From an uncultured Propionimicrobium sp. (lineage in GTDB: Bacteria; Actinomycetota; Actinomycetes; Propionibacteriales; Propionibacteriaceae), in NCBI GenBank assembly GCA_946221385.1, contig CAMIGX010000010.1, positions 1 through 58,407 on the forward strand: 58,407 nt of DNA, written 5' to 3'. Positions 1-7,440 of this stretch are shown here, piece after piece. The stretch's first letter is position 1; each line of letters begins with the position of its first letter. The notes beneath the pieces are model-generated. The model saw only the letters and a list, made by a program, of their open reading frames with translations. It ran no database searches and was not told the DNA's origin. Position numbers and translations under genes: made by a program.

Positions 1-123
1 CGGTTCCGGTGGGCGTCGGCTTCGGAGTTACGGTTCCGGTGGGCGTCGGCTTCGGAGTTACGGTTCCGGTGGGCGTCGGCTTCGGGGTTTCGGTTCCGGT
101 GGGCGTCGGCTTCGGGGTTTCGG
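1..123 (-). repeat. 30-bp tandem repeat encoding VTPKPTPTGT
   Basis: Four consecutive 30-bp units at the left edge, the first two identical and the next two differing at a few bases (Val to Glu at the unit start), encode a Pro/Thr/Lys decapeptide inside the surface protein. The array continues past the edge, so its copy number is unknown. Such arrays typically span the cell wall and vary in length between strains. Confidence 0.9.
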
Positions 124-2869
124 TGGCCTTTGTCGTCACATTGGCGGTGGCGTCATTGGACTTCACCTGTTTGTCAGCCGGGTCATTACCGAGGGCATGA
201 GCGGTGTTGGTGATCTTGCCCTCCGCAACGTCAGCGGCCGTCACGGTGTACTCGCCGGTGCACGAGGTCGCTGCTGCCGGTGCGAGCTCGGATGCCTCAC
301 AGGTGACGGTCTCGATCTTCGGATCGTTCACGGCGATCTTGGTAATCGTCACATTGCCCTCGTTCTTGACGGTGAACGAATAGGCGATCTTGTCGCCTGC
401 GTTGACCCCTGAGGTCGGGCTTGCGGTCTTGGTGAGCGTCAGCTTCGGATCGTGCTTCGCGGTCACCTTCGCGGTCGACTCGTTGGATTTGACTTCGGCC
501 TTCTTCGGGTCCTCGCCCTTTGCGGTAGCCGTGTTCACGATCTCACCGGCATCAATGTCCGCCTGGGCGACCTCGTATTCACCATTGCACTCAGTCTCAG
601 CACCAGGTGCCAGCTCGGCAGTCGTGCAAGTGACATTCGCGATCTTCTTGTCGTCGATCGTGATGGTCTTGACGGTCACATTGCCGGTGTTCTTGACGGT
701 GAAGGTGTAGGCGACAGTCTCATCAGCCTTGGCGACCTCAGTCTTGTCAGCCTTCTTCGTAAGTTCCAGCTTCGGCTGCTGAACCGGCTTCACAGTGGCG
801 GTTGCCTGGTTGGACTTCACCTGAGCGTCCTTCGGACCCTGGCCGATGGCGGTCGCGGTGTTGACGATGTCGTCACCAGCGTCGATTTCAGCCTGGGTCA
901 CCTTGTATTCACCATTGCACTCAGTCTCAGCACCAGGTGCCAGCTCGGCAGTCGTGCAATTGACGTTCGCGATCTTCTTGTCGTCGATCGTGATGGTCTT
1001 GACGGTCACGTTGCCGGTGTTCTTGACGGTGAAGGTGTAGGCGACACTCTCATCAGCCTTAGCGACCTCAGTCTTGTCAGCCTTCTTCTCCAACTCGAGC
1101 TTTGGCTGCTGTTTCAGCTCAACCGTCACTGTCGACTCAGCAGGCTTCGTGTCGTTGCCCTTTGGGTCCTTGCCGCTCACGCTGGCGGTGTTGTCCACCT
1201 TGCCGGCGTCAATATCGGCCTGGGTGAGCGTGTACTCACCGCTGCAGGTCGTCGAAGCATCAGCTGCAAGTTCGGATGCCTGGCAGGTCACGTTAGCGAT
1301 CTTCGGGTCGTTGATAGTGACGCCCTTGATGGTGACGTTGCCAGAGTTCACGACAGTGAAGGTATACGCAACCTTGTCGCCCGCCTTGACGTTGTCGGCA
1401 GTCTTGCCTTTCTTAGTCAAATTCAGTTGCGGATTCGCGGCAATGGTCAACGTGGCGCTGGAATCGTCAGACGAGACGACCTTGCCATCGGGGTAGCGGG
1501 AGTTGATCGGCCCCTTGGCGGTCGCCTTGGCAGTGTTCTTCACCTCACCGGCGTCGACGTCGGCCTGGGTCAGGGTGTACTTGCCGGTGCACTTGACCGA
1601 CTCGCCAGGGGAGAGCTTGGTCGGATTGCAAGTCACGTCGGTGATCTTCGGGTCGTCGATCTTGATTTGATCAAGCGTGACATTGCCCTTATTGGTTACC
1701 TCGAAGCTGTAGTCGACTAGCTCGCCAGGCTTGGCCCCGGCAGCCACCGGGGTGACGCTCTTGACTAAAGTCAGCTTGGGAAGGTCAATCAGGTAGAAAT
1801 CGTGCTTGGCTTCCTTAGAAGCCAAGGGCACGTCGTTGGCCTTGGCGGTAACAGTGGCAGTGTTCTTTGCGTAGCCGCTATCGATATCTTCCTGGGTAAC
1901 GGCATACTCGATCTCGCAGGTGACCGACTTGTTAGGCTCGATCTCCGTGGGGCAATTCGAGGTGTCGAGCTTGGGATCATTGAACTTCAGTTCGGTTAGT
2001 TTGGCTGAACTGTCGTTGGTCGCGGTCAGCTTGTAAGTGATCTTCTCGCCGGCTTTTCGGTTCGACGAACCAGTCGCGGCCTTGGTCAATCTCAGCTGCG
2101 CCCACTCGGCCTTCAAGTTAGCGATCAGCTTTTGCTCACCGTAGCGAACCGGAGCTTTTTCAGTGAAGTCGTAGGGGAAACTGTCGCTATTTACTGGGTA
2201 CTCGACGCGGCTGCCGCTGATCTCGCTCCAACCAGACCACCCCAAGAAAGTATAATTCTCCCTAACCGGGTCGACGGGCTTCACAATAGGCGTCAGTGGC
2301 GTAACGAACTGTTGGTTCTCCCGCAACCTCTCGCCTTTTTGAAAGGTGCCGGGCTGCCATTTGCCGCCATTTAAATTGAAGCCAACGTGGTCGAACATGA
2401 AGGTGTTGACCCCGTGAATTTCAAAGCGTTGGGGAGCTTTCGGGTCATTGCCGGCCAGCGTCTTAGAAACTTTGTAGGTGAGCTGGCCGTTATTTCCCAC
2501 CCCGGCCGCCGTCACGGTGAAATCCTGCACCGTCAAAGGGATGTTCCACGAGTTAATTTTGCCTATCTTGTAAGTGGGCTGCATGACGAGGGTGGCATCC
2601 AGCCGGGTGCCGGCAGGATAGCTCGTCGTATCGATTGGACCGATTCCCTGGGGCGTTAGAACCTTTCGCTTCTCGGATCCATCGATGTCAGTCCAAATTA
2701 GTTCGTAATTAACGCTAGCTACTGGGTTGGGATCTGAGTTGTCCCAGACTACGAGCTGGAACGGCCCGTCCGCCGCGTGTGCCGTCGTGGTGACCGTGCC
2801 GATTAAAGCGAACGACGCTACGAGCGCCGCGCTCTTTCGGACGAGCGATTTGGGTGTTGCCGAGTTCAT
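1..2869 (-). CDS. Large secreted surface protein with DUF7507/DUF11-type repeats (3' end outside window)
   Basis: An uninterrupted frame begins with ATG at 2869 and leaves the window at base 1 (956 codons seen). Residues 1-33 form a signal peptide: basic start, hydrophobic core, AHA-AD cleavage site. Next comes a globular region of about 200 residues ending in a Listeria-Bacteroides-repeat-like segment (FNLNGG, NYTFLGWSG, NLKAEWA). Six tandem modules of about 110 residues follow (roughly 2100 down to 130). Each has a strand pattern like YTFTVKNTGNVT, two cysteines and an ending like YTVTQADIDAGKVDNTA, typical of DUF7507/DUF11 Ig-like stalk domains. The visible C-terminus is a VTPKPTPTGT repeat, a wall-spanning type sequence; an LPxTG anchor may lie beyond the edge but is not seen. 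GAAAGAG lies about 8 nt before the ATG. Likely an adhesin or stalk protein; its ligand cannot be inferred. Confidence 0.85.
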   Translation of the reverse strand, partial: MNSATPKSLVRKSAALVASFALIGTVTTTAHAADGPFQLVVWDNSDPNPVASVNYELIWTDIDGSEKRKVLTPQGIGPIDTTSYPAGTRLDATLVMQPTYKIGKINSWNIPLTVQDFTVTAAGVGNNGQLTYKVSKTLAGNDPKAPQRFEIHGVNTFMFDHVGFNLNGGKWQPGTFQKGERLRENQQFVTPLTPIVKPVDPVRENYTFLGWSGWSEISGSRVEYPVNSDSFPYDFTEKAPVRYGEQKLIANLKAEWAQLRLTKAATGSSNRKAGEKITYKLTATNDSSAKLTELKFNDPKLDTSNCPTEIEPNKSVTCEIEYAVTQEDIDSGYAKNTATVTAKANDVPLASKEAKHDFYLIDLPKLTLVKSVTPVAAGAKPGELVDYSFEVTNKGNVTLDQIKIDDPKITDVTCNPTKLSPGESVKCTGKYTLTQADVDAGEVKNTAKATAKGPINSRYPDGKVVSSDDSSATLTIAANPQLNLTKKGKTADNVKAGDKVAYTFTVVNSGNVTIKGVTINDPKIANVTCQASELAADASTTCSGEYTLTQADIDAGKVDNTASVSGKDPKGNDTKPAESTVTVELKQQPKLELEKKADKTEVAKADESVAYTFTVKNTGNVTVKTITIDDKKIANVNCTTAELAPGAETECNGEYKVTQAEIDAGDDIVNTATAIGQGPKDAQVKSNQATATVKPVQQPKLELTKKADKTEVAKADETVAYTFTVKNTGNVTVKTITIDDKKIANVTCTTAELAPGAETECNGEYEVAQADIDAGEIVNTATAKGEDPKKAEVKSNESTAKVTAKHDPKLTLTKTASPTSGVNAGDKIAYSFTVKNEGNVTITKIAVNDPKIETVTCEASELAPAAATSCTGEYTVTAADVAEGKITNTAHALGNDPADKQVKSNDATANVTTKATETPKPTPTGTETPKPTPTGTVTPKPTPTGTVTPKPTPTGT

Positions 2870-2908
2870 TAATGCTCTTTCGTGAAGTGAGGCCTGGTCC
2901 GGCCCTAG

Positions 2909-2914
2909 AGTATA
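2909..2914 (-). promoter_or_regulatory. Probable -10 box of the surface-protein gene
   Basis: On the minus strand TATACT occurs about 40 nt upstream of the surface-protein ATG. The hexamer about 17 nt further upstream (TAGAAC) matches the -35 consensus poorly. It is the best candidate in this stretch and would give a short 5' UTR holding the GAAAGAG ribosome site. Confidence 0.4.
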
Positions 2915-3215
2915 CTTTACGTTCACACATTGTTCTAGCTGCTTCGCCCGCCGGCGTCGCGTAAGGTGACCGCTCTCGTAGAAGATGACGATGGGGCAGA
3001 TGGCTGTAAGTGACATAATGTCGCTTATCGGGCAACAGCATGTAGCAAGCACCTTGTGGCTCAGAACCCGCCGAAGGCCTCATAGTCCTGGATTATCGCT
3101 TAGCCTGCGAGGCCGCTACGGTTATATTCTGAGGCCTTTCGAGCGCGTTGGACGAGATCGCTTTCCTCGAGCCGACGAATGTGTTCGTGCATGCTAGAAC
3201 ACAGCAGAGTCACCC
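2915..3215. other. Intergenic stretch between divergent genes
   Basis: About 300 bp with no convincing gene. Short open frames here lack coding character and start signals. On the plus strand TTATATTCT near 3120 could be a -10 region for the small membrane-protein gene downstream, without a clear -35. No RNA gene was recognised. Confidence 0.4.
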
Positions 3216-3539
3216 TTGCCCGCTATCGCAGCTGCGGGCATACTCACAGGCATGCGCGATGCGAACGGGGCACTGAGCATCATTCTTCGCGTCCTTGCCG
3301 TCGCGTTTCTGATTCTCGGGGCTTGGTGGTTAACCGAGTTCATTTCCGAGCAGTCGTGGCCGCTGCTTTTTCACATCTTGAATTGCGCGATGCTGGCAAC
3401 AGGACTGTTCGTACTAAGCGGCTTCGAGGCCCACGAATTCAATAGCCTCCGCGGAGGCAGCCGCAGGGTGAAGATCATCGCGTTTACCATGCTGGTCTGT
3501 TTTTTTCTCAACACGTTGCTCGCGCAAGTTGTCAGCTGA
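3216..3539 (+). CDS. Small membrane protein, three predicted TM helices
   Basis: A 107-codon frame (TTG start at 3216) or 95 codons from the ATG at 3252 (MRDANGAL). Three hydrophobic segments stand out, about residues 21-41 (ILRVLAVAFLILGAWWL), 47-68 and 85-104, with a short basic loop (SLRGGSRRVK) before the third. The family is not recognised. It sits 48 bp upstream of yaaA on the same strand and may share its transcript. No strong Shine-Dalgarno supports either start, so the start is uncertain. The hydrophobic pattern argues for a real gene, but no function can be assigned. Confidence 0.55.
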   Translation: MPAIAAAGILTGMRDANGALSIILRVLAVAFLILGAWWLTEFISEQSWPLLFHILNCAMLATGLFVLSGFEAHEFNSLRGGSRRVKIIAFTMLVCFFLNTLLAQVVS

Positions 3540-3587
3540 TCACTGTTGAGCAGAACGTCTTGGGGCCGAGTTGCTTAGAGTTGACGC

Positions 3588-4370
3588 ATGCTCGTGCTGC
3601 TCTCCCCTGCTAAATCGCTGGATTTGGAATCTGATTTTCCGAAGGTCAACACGTCGATCCCCCGTCTCTTGGACGATTCGGCCAAACTCGTCGACGAGCT
3701 GATCAATCAATCCCCCGACCAGCTCGCGAAAACCTTGGGCGTCTCAGAGAACTTGGCGACTACCGCAGCCGGCTATTACCGAGATTTCAGTGTGCCTTTT
3801 GATCTGGATAATGCACGCCCGGCGATCTTCACCTTTAACGGTGACGTCTACCAGGGCTTCGACGCGCCATCATTGTCAGTCGACGATTTGAATCACGCCC
3901 AGCAAGTCGTCCGCTCGTTATCAGGGCTTTATGGTTTGTTGCGTCCACTCGATCTCATCCAGCCATATCGGCTCGACATGGGCACCAAACTAACGACCAA
4001 GCGAGGCAAAGATCTGTACGAATTTTGGTCCGACAAACCGGCCAAACTGATCAATGCTGACGTGCAAGATTCCCCCGGCGAACAGAGCGTCATCAATTTG
4101 GCGTCTAACGAATACTGGCAAGCAGTCGATCAGAAAGCACTTGCAGCGCCGAAAATTGATGTCCGTTTCGAGGAAATCCGCGAAGGTGGCGCACGGAAAG
4201 TGATTTCATTCCATGCCAAAAAAGCCCGTGGCTTAATGGCACGTTGGATCGTCGAAAATCGCGTTGACCAGACAAATGACCTGAGCGGCTTTGACGTCGA
4301 CGGCTACGAATATGACGACGAGAATTCGACGAAAGAACAGTTGATATTTGTCCGCGACGGACGGAAGTGA
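3588..4370 (+). CDS. yaaA: YaaA peroxide-stress protein (DUF328/UPF0246)
   Basis: 260 residues, the normal length of the family. Family signatures are LLSPAKSLD at residues 4-12, FNGDVYQGFDA near 84 and GLYGLLRPLDLIQPYRLDMG near 118. The E. coli homologue limits free intracellular iron and the resulting oxidative damage after peroxide exposure; it is a cytoplasmic DNA-binding-fold protein. Here it heads a compact group: the fructosamine-kinase gene starts 2 nt after its stop, followed by gpmA. No redox-responsive promoter element was recognised upstream. The ATG at 3588 is the only start giving the canonical N-terminus MLVLLSPAKSLD. Confidence 0.93.
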   Translation: MLVLLSPAKSLDLESDFPKVNTSIPRLLDDSAKLVDELINQSPDQLAKTLGVSENLATTAAGYYRDFSVPFDLDNARPAIFTFNGDVYQGFDAPSLSVDDLNHAQQVVRSLSGLYGLLRPLDLIQPYRLDMGTKLTTKRGKDLYEFWSDKPAKLINADVQDSPGEQSVINLASNEYWQAVDQKALAAPKIDVRFEEIREGGARKVISFHAKKARGLMARWIVENRVDQTNDLSGFDVDGYEYDDENSTKEQLIFVRDGRK

Positions 4371-4371
4371 A

Positions 4372-5121
4372 ATGCCAGATCTACACACCAAGCACGGCTG
4401 CGCTGATGAAATCAAATGGGAAGCTCTCGGACTGGACTGGCTGCGCACGTCCGACGGAATTCAAGTCGTTGCCGTGCATTCTTGGAATGCATCCCAATTG
4501 GTCGAAGAGCGCCTGCACGAAACATCAGTGTCCAACCAAGACGCCGAGGATTTCGCTCGGCAATTGTTCGTGACGCATTCCGCCGGCGCCCCCGCATTCG
4601 GCGCTGGCCCAGCAGGCTGGGACGAAGCAACCGACGGGTGGATCGGCCGTGCCCGGTTGCCGCTTGGCCACTACGACTCCTGGGGCAAGTTTTATGCTGA
4701 GCTGCGTGTGCTGCCCTATCTCAAGCAGGCGGTCGACCAAGGTGACGCACACGGCGCAGGTGTCCAGCGGATTGAAAAGCTCTGCAACCGCTTAATCAGC
4801 GGAGAATTTGACGACGACCGTCCCCCGGCACGGATGCACGGTGATTTGTGGGCTGGCAACGTCATTGGCACCGACCGCGGGGTCGTCGTCATCGACCCAG
4901 CAGCCCATGGCGGGCATGGTGAATCCGACTTGGCCATGCTGGCACTATTTGGGCATCCCCAGCTGCGTAGAATTCAAGACACTTACGCCGAGGTTGCGCA
5001 GCTTGACGGCGCTTGGCGCTCGCGCGTCGGATTGCACCAGCTATTCCCGTTGCTCGTGCACACGGTGTTGTTTGGCGGCGGCTATTGGCGGCAAGCGGTC
5101 AACGCAGCCGAGCAGATCTGA
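4372..5121 (+). CDS. Fructosamine kinase family protein (short type)
   Basis: 249 residues from the ATG at 4372, chosen because GGAAG lies 5-6 nt upstream; an earlier in-frame start at 4348 would overlap yaaA. The catalytic loop HGDLWAGN (near residue 156) and the metal/ATP motif VVIDPAAHGGHGESDLAM are those of fructosamine-3-kinase/aminoglycoside-kinase-like folds. Members phosphorylate sugar adducts on protein amines, a step in deglycation. It is about 40 residues shorter than the eukaryotic enzyme, mainly at the N-terminal lobe, as is usual for actinobacterial members. Its stop overlaps the gpmA start by one base (TGATG), suggesting coupled translation. The substrate is not deducible. Confidence 0.85.
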   Translation: MPDLHTKHGCADEIKWEALGLDWLRTSDGIQVVAVHSWNASQLVEERLHETSVSNQDAEDFARQLFVTHSAGAPAFGAGPAGWDEATDGWIGRARLPLGHYDSWGKFYAELRVLPYLKQAVDQGDAHGAGVQRIEKLCNRLISGEFDDDRPPARMHGDLWAGNVIGTDRGVVVIDPAAHGGHGESDLAMLALFGHPQLRRIQDTYAEVAQLDGAWRSRVGLHQLFPLLVHTVLFGGGYWRQAVNAAEQI

Positions 5122-5861
5122 TGCCAGCTCAACTGATCCTCGTCAGGCACGGCGAGAGCACCTTCAACGCTGGTCAAATCTTTACCGGCCTGCTCGACGT
5201 CCCATTGAGTGAAAATGGGGAACGCCAATGCCGCGTCGTCGACGAGCTGCTCATCGATGCGGGGATTCGACCTGACCTCACGATCACTACGCCGCTGCGC
5301 CGAGCGCACCACACCGCACAGATTATCGTCGAAGACCTAGATCTAAACCAGCCGAAGATCGATTGGCGGCTAGCCGAGCGTGACTATGGCTGCTTGACTG
5401 GCATGCCAAAACGCGCAGTCCGTGAACAATTTGGCGAGCAAAACTTCTTCTGCTGGCGACGAACCGTCGACGGCCGGCCACCGGCTGCGAGCGAAGCTCA
5501 AATCGCTGGTTGGGACGATGACCTGATGCGCGAAGATCTCGGCCCGCTGCGCGTCGGCATGAGCGAATCGTTGCGTGATGTCATCGGCCGCGTCGAACCT
5601 GCCTGGCTGGAGTTGAAGCAGTCGCTAACTACCGGCCAGACGGTGATGGTCGTCGCGCACGGTAACTCGCTGCGCGCGCTGTGTGGCATCGTCAGCGCAC
5701 TGACCGACGACGAACTGACCGAGCTGAACCTGCCTGCAGCCTCTCCCTTGGTCTTTGAATTCGACGACGAACTGCGTCCGATCCACAAACTTGGTCGCTA
5801 CCTCGACGAAGAGACCGCTAACGCGCGCGCTGCCAAGGTCGCCGCTGAGGGCGGCACCTAG
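5121..5861 (+). CDS. gpmA: 2,3-bisphosphoglycerate-dependent phosphoglycerate mutase
   Basis: 246 residues. The phosphohistidine motif RHGES is at residues 9-13, followed by FTGLLDVPLSENG, which is specific to dPGM rather than other histidine phosphatases. ERDYGCLTG (near 91) gives the acid/base Glu region and VVAHGNSLRAL (near 179) the second histidine. It interconverts 3- and 2-phosphoglycerate in glycolysis. Some catalytic-loop positions differ from the textbook sequence (RDYGCL for RHYGAL, WRRTVDGRPP for the WRRSYD-type stretch), so a related sugar-phosphate specificity is possible. The start is the ATG overlapping the upstream stop. A hairpin at 5911-5947 ends the transcript. Confidence 0.9.
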   Translation: MPAQLILVRHGESTFNAGQIFTGLLDVPLSENGERQCRVVDELLIDAGIRPDLTITTPLRRAHHTAQIIVEDLDLNQPKIDWRLAERDYGCLTGMPKRAVREQFGEQNFFCWRRTVDGRPPAASEAQIAGWDDDLMREDLGPLRVGMSESLRDVIGRVEPAWLELKQSLTTGQTVMVVAHGNSLRALCGIVSALTDDELTELNLPAASPLVFEFDDELRPIHKLGRYLDEETANARAAKVAAEGGT

Positions 5862-5910
5862 ATTCCAGACCAAGATCGGTCCGCCGCCAAGCAGCTCACG
5901 ACCAAAAAGA

Positions 5911-5947
5911 GTCAGGGTCCGCAAGCGTTCTGCTCGCGGACCCCGAC
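5911..5947. terminator. Bidirectional terminator between gpmA and lpd
   Basis: Inverted repeat with arms 5911-5922 (GTCAGGGTCCGC) and 5936-5947 (GCGGACCCCGAC), 12 bp with one mismatch and a 13-nt loop, between two convergent genes. An A-run at 5903-5908 gives a U-run for the minus-strand transcript of lpd; the plus-strand side has only a weak T-rich flank. Confidence 0.75.
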
Positions 5948-5962
5948 TGTTCGTAGTCAGAA

Positions 5963-7360
5963 TCAGTAATTGATCATGTGACCGGCGATGCCCTCGGCTG
6001 CCTCCTTGAGAGCCTCAGAAAGCGTCGGGTGCGCGTGCACGACGCGGCCGACCTCGTCAGCGGTCAGATCCCACTGCTGAGCCAACTGGAACTCTGGCAG
6101 CAGCTCGGTGACGTCCGGACCGATCATGGTCAGGCCGAGGATTTCGTTGTACTTTGCGTCGGCGACCAGCTTGACAAAGCCAGTCCCCTCCCCCAGACCC
6201 CAGGCCTTACCGTTCGCGGCGAAGGGGAACTTAGACACCTTGACGTCATAGCCAGCGTCCTTAGCCTGCTGCTCACTCAACCCGAAGGTGCCGATCTGCG
6301 GTTGGCAATAGGTTGCGCGCGGAATCATCGTGTAGTTCACCGGCATCGTTTCTTCGCCGGCGATCGTCTCAGCAGCGACCACACCCATCGCCTCGGCTAC
6401 GTGCGCCAGCATCATCTTGGCAGTCACGTCACCGATCGCGTAGACCCCTTCGACGTTGGTGCGGCAGAAGTCGTCGACGGCGATAGCGCCACGCTCAGTG
6501 GTCTCAACGCCGGTGTTTTCCAGGCCGTAGCCCTGCAGACGCGGGGCGAAACCGATCGCCTGCAGCATCTTGTCTGCCTCCAAGACCTGCTGCTCGCCGC
6601 CTTGGGCGGGCTCGACGGTCACCTTGACCCCTAAGCCTGTGTCTTCGACGCCCTTGACGGCAGTGCTGGTCAGCACCTTGATGCCGAGCTTCTTGTAGGC
6701 CTTGGCGAGCTCAGCCGAAATCTCCGGATCCTCGGTTGGAACCATGCGATCCAGATATTCCACGATGGTCACGTCGACCCCGTAGTTAGCCAGCACGAAA
6801 GCGAACTCGGTGCCGATCGCCCCAGAGCCGCCGATGATGATGGAATCGGGCAGCCGTTCGGCCAAGATCAGCTCCTCATAGGTCAGCACATTCTCCGAGC
6901 GCTGGGTGCCGGGCAGCAATTTGGTGGTCGCACCGACAGCGATGATGACGTTCTTGGCCTCGATGGTCTGGGTCGAGCCATCTTCTTTCTTGACCTCGAT
7001 GGTGTGCGCGTCTTTGAAGGTGCCCCAGCCGTGCACTTCGTCGATCTTGTTCTTCTTCATCAAGAAGTGGATGCCCTTGACCATGCGCTCGGACACCTCA
7101 CGGCTGCGTGAGAATGCCTTGCCGTAGTCAAAGCTGACGTCACCACTGATGCCGAAGGTGTCGGCGTGCTTGGTGTAGATATTCGCGATCTCCGCGTTGC
7201 GCAGCAGGGACTTGGTCGGAATGCAACCGACATTCAAGCACACCCCGCCCCACCACTTTTCTTCTATGATTGCGGTCTTCAGACCCAATTGAGCGGCGCG
7301 GATAGCGGCGACGTAGCCGCCCGGACCAGCACCCAGAACTACGACATCGTAAGAACTCAT
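5963..7360 (-). CDS. lpd: Dihydrolipoyl dehydrogenase (E3)
   Basis: 465 residues, a full-length flavoprotein disulfide reductase. FAD-binding GAGPGG at 10-15, redox-active pair C41/C46 in CLNVGCIPTKSLL, NAD-binding GGSGAIGTEFA in the middle, and the C-terminal active-site HAHPTLSEAL. It reoxidises dihydrolipoamide in 2-oxoacid dehydrogenase complexes and possibly the glycine cleavage system. It stands alone, without E1 or E2 genes nearby, as is usual for the shared E3 of actinobacteria. It is divergent from the HTH-MurA gene (77 bp apart) and convergent with gpmA. Confidence 0.96.
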   Translation of the reverse strand: MSSYDVVVLGAGPGGYVAAIRAAQLGLKTAIIEEKWWGGVCLNVGCIPTKSLLRNAEIANIYTKHADTFGISGDVSFDYGKAFSRSREVSERMVKGIHFLMKKNKIDEVHGWGTFKDAHTIEVKKEDGSTQTIEAKNVIIAVGATTKLLPGTQRSENVLTYEELILAERLPDSIIIGGSGAIGTEFAFVLANYGVDVTIVEYLDRMVPTEDPEISAELAKAYKKLGIKVLTSTAVKGVEDTGLGVKVTVEPAQGGEQQVLEADKMLQAIGFAPRLQGYGLENTGVETTERGAIAVDDFCRTNVEGVYAIGDVTAKMMLAHVAEAMGVVAAETIAGEETMPVNYTMIPRATYCQPQIGTFGLSEQQAKDAGYDVKVSKFPFAANGKAWGLGEGTGFVKLVADAKYNEILGLTMIGPDVTELLPEFQLAQQWDLTADEVGRVVHAHPTLSEALKEAAEGIAGHMINY

Positions 7361-7424
7361 GTGCTCAACTCTAGCCCCCAGCAGCTCCCCCGCGCGCCAA
7401 GCAAGGTCAATATCATATTTGAGT

Positions 7425-7440
7425 TAAACTGACTGATGTG
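7425..7440 (+). promoter_or_regulatory. Probable -10 box giving a leaderless transcript
   Basis: TAAACT (TANNNT type) at 7425-7430 lies 7 nt before the GTG at 7438, so transcription should begin at or next to the start codon. There is no Shine-Dalgarno in front of the GTG. Leaderless mRNAs with this spacing are common in actinobacteria. No convincing -35 is present. Confidence 0.45.

Noticed and set aside
9..1980. Several long plus-strand open frames (for example 452-1720) rich in Val, Gly and Ser
   Set aside because: They are the antisense of the repeat-rich surface-protein gene, which has a signal peptide, conserved modules and a ribosome site; the plus frames have none of these.
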